Below, in pieces: positions 23,381 to 35,600 of a stretch of 64,000 nucleotides of DNA. The notes below the pieces were generated by a model that had not been told where the DNA came from, did no database searches, and saw only the letters and a list, made by a program, of their open reading frames with translations. The stretch is from contig OU744730.1 of NCBI GenBank assembly GCA_916613615.1, forward strand, positions 37,185,315 through 37,249,314, written 5' to 3'. This DNA comes from Steromphala cineraria. Lineage: Eukaryota; Mollusca; Gastropoda; Trochida; Trochidae. How positions within the stretch are numbered: position 1 is the first letter of the stretch; every line of letters begins with the position of its first letter. Both the position numbers and the translations under genes were made by a program.

Positions 23381-26300
23381 GTTCTTCCTTTATTAATTGT
23401 TTTGCAGTTAACTTTCCGAAGGAAAGAGTTACGGCTAAATCAACTATTATCTGTAAATTTGTGTATTTAGACCTGTAAAGAACAAATGTTGACGCATTAT
23501 GGGAAATTTTTTCTAAAAAAGTCAAAATGACTTTGCCATTGGTGCATAGTCACGTGACATAAATGGCAAACAAATGCACATAATGGATAACGATCATCAC
23601 CACTGTAGAAAGAACACATATATCCACGCCATCAAAAGTCAGACAACAAAACTATGAGAACCCTTTGAAAGTTGACAAATACGTTCTGTCACGGATACCA
23701 ATTTTTTTCAGAATCGCCATTCGTTGTTCCTAGATTTTTATTGACAAATTGTTTTCACAATACAAACAATTAAGATATAAAGTTATTGGACAAGCCGAAA
23801 ACAGCAAAAACAAGTTTAATTTTACCGTTTGAAAACTTCGAAGTGATTTATATCCGCTTGCATTCTACCATCGTCAACGCTTTCTTTAAGTGACGCCATG
23901 AACGTCCAATGCTATCTCCTATAGGAGTGTATTGTGTTATGTACGTACGTACAGAGACCAAATATGTTCCTACATTAACCACTAAACTTTGATTGATTGC
24001 AAATACTTAATTGCAGGAGAAGAATTAGATATTGAGGATATACAGCGATTGTTTGAAAAAAAACATGCTTGAGTCCAACCTGATACTCCAATCTATGAAC
24101 AAGCCACGATCAAGATTAAACAGGAATACTGAGAGAGCATAAAGCATAAAGCATAAAGCGCCGTCGCACAATCCTTTTAATATGATTTTGCTCATGCAAT
24201 GTTTTTATTTTTCATGTGCTTACACTTGGTCTGATTTAATGTTTTCTTTCTAATATTCACGACGCAAGAGTGATAACATTATCAAAATGAGAGTCTATAT
24301 TTCTTTTTCTTTTTTTACCCTTCTTACTTTAATAAAAAGGTTGGAGCGCACTATAAGCTACTGGTTATAAATTATGTCAAATATCATTTTCCGTTGTTAA
24401 ATGTTTTGAAGAGTGGTTGATATATTTGACTGACTTTATTTCTAGCGCTTTTCGTTATTTAATGAGGGTCATTTAAATTGAGTTATAACTTTCTTTTGCC
24501 AACGAGTTTAGTAGGCCCTACATGATTTAGTAAACGGGGTTATCACTCGCCCGTGTAAGATATCGCTTTATCATAAAATGGGCAGTGTTATCTGTGCAAT
24601 GAACCCATCTTGTAATCATGTTATCAGATCCCTGATAACAATGCAAATGAGGTCAAAACCCGAACTATTTTCTCAAAACTCCATGCATGTCATGCGAGTC
24701 CTAAACCGGTCTCTAAACATTGATAACGTCGTCGGGAGTTTTCAGGTTTTGTGGGTTTTTTTATCGACTAAAATATCGTAAACAAAATCTGTCGAAACTT
24801 AACACGCATTCTTATTTTAGAAATAGCTTGGTTATCGAAGCATTTCAAGTTGTTTTCATTGTGCGTTTAAAAATAAAACGATATGCAGCTAACAATATCG
24901 GCTATCGAAAAAATAGGTGCTTCAATTTTCGTGCATAACATAGGCCTAGGCCTAGATCGCTTTGGTCGTGTCGGTTACCAACTTATCAGCATAAACAAAT
25001 CATATTCTAGTGATAGTACAGATTATCTAGTAGCGTAGTTACAAACGCAACAACCTCACCTTCGCAAATAGTCGACGTTTAGTCTAAGGATACCGTAACT
25101 GAACTGGCGTAACATCAATGACAATGCAGCTTTTCAAAATGCAGTTAGAGTTACTTCCCCTGTTGTAGCGACGTTGACAACTGGTTCTTACACATTTTGT
25201 GTTATTAAAAAATACAATGTTTACTCGTGCATTGGAAATCAAACTGAAAATGTTCATAGATTGAAGGAGACGTTTCTATCACTGTGAAAAAAATCATTTC
25301 ATGAAGGAATATTTCTAGACTGTTCACAAATGTACATCGCCGACAATATGACCTTCACCTTGGTTTATTGTGAAAGCAATTACTCCGCGATATCTAGGTC
25401 AAACATATTTTAAGAAGGTATCATATTTTCGTTTAAATCCTTTTATTTCAAAATGACATTATATGATAAAGAAATTATCAACCTCGTGTGTTTCCGTATC
25501 ATTAATATCATATAATAGGAATAAAAATATATGTATTATGCTCGCCAAAGGCTCGCATAATACACATTTTATTCCTATTATATGATATTAATGATACGGA
25601 AACACACGAGGTTGATAATCTCTATGTATAATATTAATATAGAAATATAAAACTAGTGTTATAACACAATTGAAGTATGACGTCACAGTAGTGTGTGGTT
25701 GTGACATCATTGTGGAAGCGCGCCGTCACACTGGCTGTCGACTCGCGGAAAAGTTCGTTTCAGCAAACTGTCGCCGGGTTTGCTTGATTTTGAGGACAAG
25801 TAATAAACAGAATACTAAACTCACTTCCATTTAGTACCATATAATACTCGCTTTCGCTCGTTTTATACTCGTTTAATAAAAACAGTATTAAATGGAAGGT
25901 CATGTAGTATCCTCTACATAACTTTACATTTAGTAAAGGGGGATAACTCTCATTCTCCCCCTTGCAGGAACCAACCAAACTCCTCACAGTGCTTTTTAAA
26001 ATACGTGTCAGAACATATGTATCGCATTTTAAAGAAGTGCTGTTAAACCATCGTTTCGCACACCTTATCTACTCAAGGATATATCTATTTCGTTTCAGTA
26101 CTTGTCATTGCCAACATGAAAATATCTTTTCCCTATTCATGATATCTCAACATATTTAGCCTACAGTACACTTTGTTGACATTCGCAAAAATAGCCCTAC
26201 GCTTAAATGATATCATCAGTATTAAGTAGACAAACTAATGAATAAAATACGGCTTAAAAGTTAGCTTGTTCTAAGTTTCTTGTTTTCGCGTAAATGATTT

Positions 26301-26532
26301 ATCCGAACACGGAAAATGGTTGTTCTGAAGCACAAAAGCGTCAAGGGCAGGTCCGAGGTTCCAAGATCATATGGCTAGATATGCACAAGACACTGTAAAG
26401 AGTTTATGGCGCGAAGCGTCCTTTTGGGTGACATGGATTGCCATAATTTCATTGAAATCAAGAAATGGGTCTGGGAATGATGAATTCATTGTTTGGAGAT
26501 ACGGTTATTGCAACACATAATTCAGCCTAGTG
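23381..26532. other. Region upstream of the RNF212-like gene
   Basis: Holds the hairpin at 25474-25619 and an isolated acceptor plus 18-codon frame (24017-24072) that I cannot assign. The promoter and 5' UTR of the RNF212-like gene should lie in its right part, but no specific element is recognisable. Confidence 0.35.
25474..25619. repeat. Near-perfect long hairpin (foldback), about 146 bp
   Basis: Arms of about 60 bp starting ATTATCAACCTCGTGTG pair with their reverse complement ending at 25619; the loop reads GCTCGCCAAAGGCTCGC. AT-rich arms and a CTCGC loop suggest a foldback MITE. A TGACGTCA motif follows at about 25678. Confidence 0.85.
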
Positions 26533-26641
26533 ATGGTTGATTGGCTTCATTGTAACCTGTGCTTTATCCAGCCTGGGGCTGGAGCTAATTTTTCTCTCAC
26601 AAATTGTGGCCACATTTACTGTGAAAAATGTCTTGTCGAAG
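26533..26641 (+). CDS. RNF212: RNF212-like coding exon 1 (RING, first half)
   Basis: ATG at 26533; residues 1-36 with C7, C10, C25, H27, C30, C33. Donor G/GTAAGT, phase 1. The true exon start (5' UTR) is unknown. Confidence 0.92.
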
Positions 26642-29600
26642 GTAAGTTACAATCTCTTCTTCTTCACTTCAAACTAGTTATCATAATGTTTAACGTTTGG
26701 AAATGCATCAAATAGGATTCGTACTTCAAGTAATAAGGTCAGCAAATTTTCAAAGGTCAAGAAATTTTATGTTAGTAACAGAACAACGAAAATCCACTAG
26801 GTTCATTTAGATAACCTTTTATTCATTGTTTCTTTGTTTGTAAAGGTTGCCAGAAAAGGTGCAGAATGTGTGGTGCAAACTGTACTATAATCCGTCTCTC
26901 TTCCAATGTAAGTATCCTTCTTCAATTCTTAAAATTTGAAGAGTAAAATCCTGTTGTACCCTGCCACATAGGCCTATTTAGATTAAATTAGATATTGTTT
27001 ATGTCTTTAAGCACATCAAACCAGAAAGTCTTGTCAGTCTCTGAGTCTCATAGTGTGACTGTCTGTCTGATCATCTGTCCATTTAGATGATATTTTTCAG
27101 CTCAATTGGCACCAGAGAACTATGATGTGTAATGGAATTGTAGATCTAGCCAATTAGGATCATCAATATTGTAGATATGGTAACAGTGGACATAGGCCCT
27201 TTGCAGGGTTAGAAATTAGCACTAGTCCAGTATCCCATGGCTAGTAGAAAACCTGCTGAGCTAGTGCAATATATCAACTGTTAATCTGAAGGACTAAAGT
27301 GACATATTAAGGATAAAAAGATAATTTCAATGTTTTGGGCAAGCTTTTGCATTTGGGCTATACGTTTTAGAAATCCACTAGGCCGAGTGGCTAAGACTAA
27401 TTTTGACCCGTTTTGTAGGATGAAGTATTTTAAGTTGTGTAATAGGTTACCAAAGCCAATAGAGATTATGGATTGTAGTAATGGGGACTCTGTCATCCAA
27501 AAGGACACAGCCTGTATCTTTTGAAATAAACATACGTAAACTGCTTGTTTATGAGGATCCATACATGAAAAACTATGGGTCCAACTCTGAAACTCTATTT
27601 GATCTTGGCATAAGTGTTCTATGAATAATTTTAGATATGCAACATTGTTGTCAGTATAGGGTGATTAAAATGAAGGTTTAGCTAGAAAATATATTTCTTA
27701 CTGTTACACAAGAATAAGGAACAGTGAGGAACAGTATCACGTTAAGGAAAGTGTGTAGAAAATAATAATCGGTACCGAGGGGTTATGGAAAATAACCTCT
27801 TGAGGACGTAGCCCGAGCAGAGGTTATTTCCATAACCCGAGGTAATCAGGTTATTATTTGACATACACTCCCGCGGATTTAGTGACATATTTCGCTGATT
27901 TAACATACCGGGTATCTTGATAAGAATAAACATTTAGACTTCTTACAATACCCCCTGATTAGGATTTTAGCACAAAAAACTTGATTCCTTACATAAAAAA
28001 CTATCTTATTACAATTTGGTATATATTTATAGCAAAAATTAAAAAACCAAACATGACGCAACGAAATTAACATAAAGTGGCATGGATCCTCGGTAGCTCA
28101 ACTGATAAAGGCGCTGCTTGATAACATAACTCAAAATTTTACAAGTCCAACTGTTTGCGTTTCTTTAGAATCTTATAACCGACCAAGGTGGTTATGAGAC
28201 AACCAACCTACGTAAATGGAACGTACGGTTTATAAAATTCAACTAAAATAAAGGCAATAACTTCCCAAGGTGTGTAAAGGGTAAGCACCTATAGGACGGT
28301 AGTTACGAGTTAAAACCAAATGAAAAAAGAAGGGATATAACCGCCCAAGGGTTATAAGAGTCTATAAGGACCTAAAGATATACTGTATCCTCGCGGGTAT
28401 AAGACCATACGCGAACAAAAGACCATCCCCAATTTTTTAGGGTTGAGCAGGTTGGGATCATTTTCGGTTTCAAGCCCACCCCCCAATTCTGGGAAATGTG
28501 ACACCATGTTGAGGCCAGGTGACTAACTGTCAGACCATCGAGTGAGCGATGTTTACACCGGAAGCAAAATGCACAAGTTTACATCAATGTCATTTCAGTA
28601 TCGAACTTGTAAAATAAAAATACCTTTCTCCTGTTGTTGTTTTTAATGACTATATTCAGCAGAAATCGCGATGTATGTCACGAGGTATATATATATATAA
28701 GTGTGGGCCCTTGTGAATAACTGTCCGCATTTTTCTAATATCAAACATCTTTGACATAACTGAAAAGCCTCAAACAGCATACATTTTGTGGTCCCAATTC
28801 ATTGTAGATTTGATGACTCTGTTGCCCCTTGTAAGGGCCTTCAGATTTTATAGGTCCTTATTCCTTACAAATCTTATTTTCCTCATCATCTGGTGCATAG
28901 ACTACATGTGAAAAGTGTATTCATTATTGTTATCCACAGGGATTCTCTAGAATAAATGAAAACCTGTACAGACGCTTTTTCTGTGTTTTCAACTCTGGGA
29001 TTTTTTTAACTTCTGCTTCCAGAAAAAAAAATTGTTTGCAGAACATATATAATTATGATTTGTATGTGTTTTTACAAAACCTGATGAGCTACAGATCAAG
29101 TTTTTATGCCCCCGAATCGGAGATTCCGGGGGTATATTGTTTTTCACCTGTCCGTCTGTCCGTCCGTCTGTCTGTCCGTCTGTCCGTCTGTCTGTCTGTC
29201 CGTTTGTCCACAAAAACTTTAACCTTGGTCATAACTTTTGATTGGTCAGAGCTAGCTCTTTGATACTTGACATATTCAGAGCTCCAGATAACTTTTGAGG
29301 CAATTGGGTTTTTACTCCTATGTTTGAATATATTTGAGTAATTGAATGTTTTGAGGAATAAGATTTATTTTCTGTACTCTCAGAAATTTAAGGAATTGAG
29401 TACATTTACTCATAATTTCTGATCCTTATTGAGTAATCAATAGAACTTACATTTTAAAACAGGAATGAGTTAACTTGACCTAATTGATTAAGTGTAAATG
29501 TGTACGTGCACATCTTTTTTACAATTGAAAGTAATATACGCCTGGGTATTTGGCCTCCAAAACAAAAGGAAAAAAAGGAAGATTCAATGAATAATAGTTA

Positions 29601-32600
29601 TTGTTAATTCAAAGAACATTTAAGTTGTAATTCATTATTAATTCAAGCCAGAAGGGAAAGGATAGGCATTTTAAGGTCTTTCATTACCATTTCTTTCATA
29701 TTTGTATGAAATATTGCTCAATCTGTCAACAATATATCTATGAAAATAACAATTTCGAAATATAGTAAAACCTTAAATAAATTTTATAAAAATAGAGTTT
29801 ATCACAGGCAGTTACTACAGACATGATTTTATTTTAACCCCTACTAGCTGTGCCTGCTTTGGAAAAGTCGAATAGTTTTGATTTTGGATTGGAATTGGTA
29901 GCTTTTTTCTCACTTCGAATCTCTTATATTACTTCATTTGATTGAGAGCTCAGAGTTCGAGTTGACGCATGTGCCTTCACGTAACTTATCAAACAACGGG
30001 TAAGGTTGGCCTTGTGATTTATGAACGTGACTGAGAGTCGCCAAATCAAACTACGCTCTAGTGGTCACGTGACTACAGACTCGTTTCACTGTTTCGATAA
30101 ACAGTTGTAGACATCGCTTTCGCTCACCCTGTTGTAGAGTTTGAGTGCTGATGAGCGCGGTACGCAAGCAGATATCGTTAATTGAGTAAAGTACGCAAGA
30201 TATTTGTTTAAAATGGGTTTTAAGTGAATTTCATGCGTTTTTTGTACTCCCTGATTATTTTTTAATTGAGTAAATTGGAAATCTATTGCGTAAAATACGC
30301 AAATACGCGCTCTATCTGGAGCTCTGCATATGGATCCCTTGTGATGAGACCTTTCAGATGACACCATGACATTTGACCTTGTGACCTTGACCTTGACACA
30401 GCGAGCATTTTAAACTTTAACCTTGGTCATAACTTTTGATTGGTCAGAGCTAGGTCTTTGATACTTGACATATGGGTCCCTTGTGATGAGACCTTTCAGA
30501 TGACACCATGACATTTGACCTTGTGACCTTGACCTTGACACAGCGAGCCTTTTCCGAAAACGTTAACCTTGGCTATAGTTTCTATACTGTCAGTGCTAGG
30601 TCTTTGATACTTGACATGTGTATCCCTTGTGATGAGACCTTTCAGATGACACCATGATATTTGACCTTTTCCGTCCGTCCGTCCGTCTGTCCGTTTGTCC
30701 ACAAAAACTTTAACCTTGGTCATAACTTTTGATTGGTCAGAGCTAGCTCTTTGATACTTGACATATGGATCCCTTGTGATGAGACCTTTCAGATGACACC
30801 ATGACATTTGACCTTGTGACCTTGACCTTGACACAGTGAGCAGGATGCATCCGGGGGCATTCGTGTTTCACAAACACATCTTGTTCTTTTAAAAGTTTGC
30901 CACCTTAGTGACAATAGTTACTTTGTCCATTATACAGTTTACATGCAGACTGTTTCCTGCAGATTGTCACAACGTGTGTTATGAGGAAAATCCATTGCCT
31001 TGTCATTACATTTCAATGGGATGTCAAAATGTTAGAACCTGTACAGATCTTCCTAACGATGCTCACTGATTCTTGAAGTGCAGACGGAAGTGTTCTGTTG
31101 CAGATGAAGCCGGAAGTAGAGATGTTTTTCTCCGACCCCATTGACATTGTGAGGAAGTGTATGAAGCAGGTCACCCAGGTTAGTTGAGGTCATCCTGATC
31201 ACTCACTGATGATAACACTGTTTGATGTTTATCAGTAAACATCATCAAATCCAGCAGATAGATTGTCCAATCATGCCTCTTGAATCTTACATTGAACATT
31301 ATGTTCTGAATATTTTTATCCCCCCGGCATATAATGCTGGGGATATAGTCGTTGGCTCCGTCTGTCCGTCCGTCCGTCTGGTCGTCCGTTCCTCCATCCG
31401 TCCTTCCGTTTATTTCTGCGGGTTCCATGGAAACGCAACTTATAAATGTGTTTCCGAAGCAGAACTCGAAAACAAATAGGCCTAGCTTAATGAAACTTGG
31501 TATGTTGACTGATCATCTTATATATACTCTTCAAAAAAAGAAACGCATGAATCATTTTTCTTAGAATATATTAACATTTAGTTGAGAGCAAAAATATCAC
31601 ATAATTTCAATGGTAAGAAGGGGAAATTTAACAATGATGTAGACAAAGTGTTGGCAAACACGTTGACATCAGTTTTTGTTGTGTTCTTGTGTGTTATTTA
31701 TCCAAAAATTTTTTGCTCTTTTGGTCGAATATCTACTTCAGGGAAAGTGCTCCTTAAAGTTTTGTCGACCTTTTTTTCACAAAACATGTATCTGTTATGT
31801 TATCTGTATTGCTGTGAGAAGACGATGACGGGAGTGCTTGACACGGATGTAGATAATTTTGGCTTTCATAGCTCTCTTTGTCTGACAAATATTGGCTTCA
31901 TTTTGTCGAAAATGGGCCTGGAGGAAACAACTAAATATGACTAAATATTGTGCTCTAATGATCATTCTAATTTAAAATGACAGCAGATTTTGAAACCCAA
32001 GTTTTAATTTGATGTACGGCGATGTTTTCTTATTTTCTCCACTTTGGCATTGCCTAATTGTAACCTAATTTTCACGTTAAAAGAATAAATAAATTGAAAC
32101 CATATTTACCTCTTGTTAGTTATTAGTTCCACACGCTTTTATGCTTCCTACATGATGTTTTTGCTTTACAGATTTTTCTAAGCAGAGGTTTCAAAAAACT
32201 GTTTTCAATTGCCTCTTTAAAGAACGAAATCGCTTAAATGTCTCCGTTTTTGCACAGAAGTGGTAAAAAATCATGTAAGGATTACGTTCAGAGAAGAAAT
32301 ATGACAGTTTTATTGTTTTATGAATTCATTTTTACAGAAGTCTAAAAATTTCAAAATAAACTACGATATGCGTTTCTTTTTTTGAAGGGTATATATTTTG
32401 GGGTTTTCAACTTTCTGGATTTTTTAATTTTCCACATTCAACATTATTCACACAATCAGTATATCAGTATATATGCTTAAACTGATCATTCAACTTAGGT
32501 AGGGCCGGGGGGGATAAGCCATCTCTTCTGATGGCTCTTGTGCTTTCATCTGCTGTCAGCTTTGTCAATTGTTTAACCTAAGTGGTTTATCCTTAGAATC

Positions 32601-35600
32601 CCTTCCTCATTTGATGATTATCATATTGACATTTAGTTTTGCAGGAAAACAATTGTATTGAATAGAGTCACCATACCAGTCATAGGGTTTGTTCTTTAAA
32701 TAACTTGTGGTGTTTCAATTAAATACGTTTATTTGGACAGTTCTTTTTGAAGCGTTTGACCACAGTACTTGCAGGTGTTTGAAAGGTTCATGTTACTTGC
32801 AGGTGTTTGAAAGTTTCATGTTACTTGCAGGTGTTTGAAATGTTCATGTTACTTGCAGATGTTTGAAAGGTTCATGTTACTTGCAGGTGTTTGAAAGGTT
32901 CATGTTACTTGCAGGTGTTTGAAATGTTCATGTTACTTGCAGGTGTTTGAAATGTTCATGTTACTTGCAGGTGTTTGAAATGTACATGTTACTTGCAGGT
33001 GTTTGAAAGGTTCATGTTACTTGCAGGTGTTTGAAATGTTCATGTTACTTGCAGATGTTTGAAAGGTTCATGTTACTTGCAGGTGTTTGAAATGTACATG
33101 TTACTTGCAGGTGTTTGAAATGTACATGTTACTTGCAGGTGTTTGAAATGTACATGTTACTTACAGGTGTTTGAAAGGTTCATGTTACTTGCAGGTGTTT
33201 GACTTCCAGAAGAACCACAGGAGGAGGATGATCTCCTATCTCAAGGATAAGGTACTGTTTCTTCTCTAAACTTTGACCTCTAGAAAATTATGTATACGTT
33301 GATTGGAGATCTGAAATGAGAATTCTCTTTAGATCTTTTGGAAACATTTATACAAAAGAGCAACATAAACTGATACTTAAATGTGATAAAGAACGTTTTT
33401 GTACCATGTTCATGCTGGAGAAATATAGTTAACTCCCATATTGACATTTTTCTGCAGTTATGAATCTTTGTGTGCGAAACAGCAGTCTAAGTAAACCTAG
33501 CCTCAATATTATCCGTTTCACTCCTATACTGAGTCTAGAACATATTAACAACACTGCTAAACTAAAACAGCAGATTGAAATTACAACTAACAGTTTGATA
33601 AATTTGGGCAAATCAAATTTATTGCTTAAGTCAGGTATTCGTATTATTTGAATAACAAACTATACTAAATTTACCTAAAAAATACAGCATGTAAAAAATG
33701 ACCATTAAAAACGTGTTACGTTTAATTTAAGAACATAGCCTCAGTGTACAGATACTCCTTTGTTGCAGCTGATGTAATGTATATACCTTTGTGTTAAATG
33801 ACAATGTTCTCGCAAATGTTACTTTAAGTGAGCTCCATTTCTCCTTAAAACAGATTTCATTTGTTATCATTGATGGCTGTTTGTGTTTGTTGCAGTTATC
33901 TAAACAGCAGGAGGTCCTTGACAAAGCTCAGCTTTCACTCTCTCAGTACCAGCATTTGGAGAGGTATAGTGCAGGCATGGATACATAAGTAGTGGCTGGA
34001 TACATTAGAATACCGCCAGGATAGTGTCAGTAGGGTACTCTATAGCTTACAGAAGGGTACTATATAGGTTATTGAAGGGTGCGGACAGGATACAGAAGGG
34101 TGATATACAGGTTATTTATGGGTACGGACAGGATACTGAAGGAAACTGACAGGTTACAGAATGGTACTGTACAGGTTATTGAAGGGTACGGACAGGTTAC
34201 AGAAGGGTACTATACAGGTAATTGAAGGGTACGGACAGGATACTGACAGGTTACAGAAGGGTACTATACAAGTTATTGAAGGGTACGGACAGGATACAGA
34301 AGGGTGATATACAGGTTATTGAAGGGTACTATACAGCTTATTGAAGGGTACGGACAGGATACAGAAGGGTACTATACAGGTTATTGAAGGGTGCGGACAG
34401 GATACAGAAGGGTACTATACAGGTTATTGAAGGGTACGGACAGGATACTAAAGGAAACTGACAGGATATTGAAGGGTACTGTATAGGTTATTGAAGGGTG
34501 CGGACAGGATACAGAAGGGTTATATAGGTTATTGAAGGGTGCGGACAGGATACTGAAGGAAACTGACAGGATACAGAAGGGTACTATATAGGTTATTGAA
34601 GGGTACGGACAGGATACAGAAGGGTACTATACAGGTTATTGAAGGGTACGGACATGATACTGATGGAAACTGACAGGATACAGAAGGGTGATATATAGGT
34701 TATTGAAGGGTATGAACAGGATACAGAAGGGCACTATACAGGTTATTGAAGGGTACGGACAGGATACTGAAGGAAACTGACAGGATACTGAAGGGTACTT
34801 TACAGGTTATTGAAGGGTGCGGACAGGATACAGAAGGGTACTATATAGGTTATTGAAGGGTACGGACAGGATACAGAAGGGTGATATACAGGTTATTTAT
34901 GGGTATGGACAGGATACTGAAGGAAACTGACAGGTTACAGAAGGGTACTATACAGTTTATTGAAGGGTATGAACAGGATACAGAAGGGTACTATACAGGT
35001 TATTGAAGGGTACTGAAGGAAACTGACAGGTTACAGAAGGGTGATATACAGGTTATTGGAGGGTAAGGACAGGATACTGAAGGAAACTGACAGGACACAG
35101 AAGGGTACTATACAGGTTATTGAAGGGTACGGACAGGATACAGAAGGAAACTGACAGGATACAGAAGGGTGATATACAGTTTATTGAAGGGTATGAACAG
35201 GATACAGAAGGGTACTATACAGGTTGTTGAAGGGTACAGACAGGATACGGAGAGGATACAGAAGGGTGATATATAGGTTATTGGAGGGTAAGGACAGGAT
35301 ACTGAAGGAAACTGACAGGATACAGAAGGGTACGGACAGGATACATAAGGAAACTGACAGAATACAGAAGGGTACTTTATAGGTTATTGAAGGGTATGGA
35401 CAGGATACAGAAGGGTACTATACAGGTTATTGAAGGGTACTGACAGGATACAGAAGGGTACTATACAGGTTATTGAAGGGTGCGGACAGGATACAGAAGG
35501 GTACTATACAGGTTATTGAAGGGTACGGACAGGATACTAAAGGAAACTGACAGGATATTGAAGGGTACTATATAGGTTATTGAAGGGTGCGGACAGGATA

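Noticed and set aside
28081..28120. tRNA gene or tRNA-derived SINE head
   Set aside because: A short stretch resembles a tRNA A box (GGTAGCTCAACTGA), but no B box, acceptor stem or SINE body could be confirmed.
30496..30834. 112-codon - strand frame, also present near 44961-45299
   Set aside because: The same frame occurs in both copies of the dispersed repeat because of its internal subunits; composition is repeat-driven.
31582..31944. 120-codon frame as a transposase
   Set aside because: It lies inside a Tc1/mariner-type TIR element but shows no DDE or helix-turn-helix motif; probably chance.
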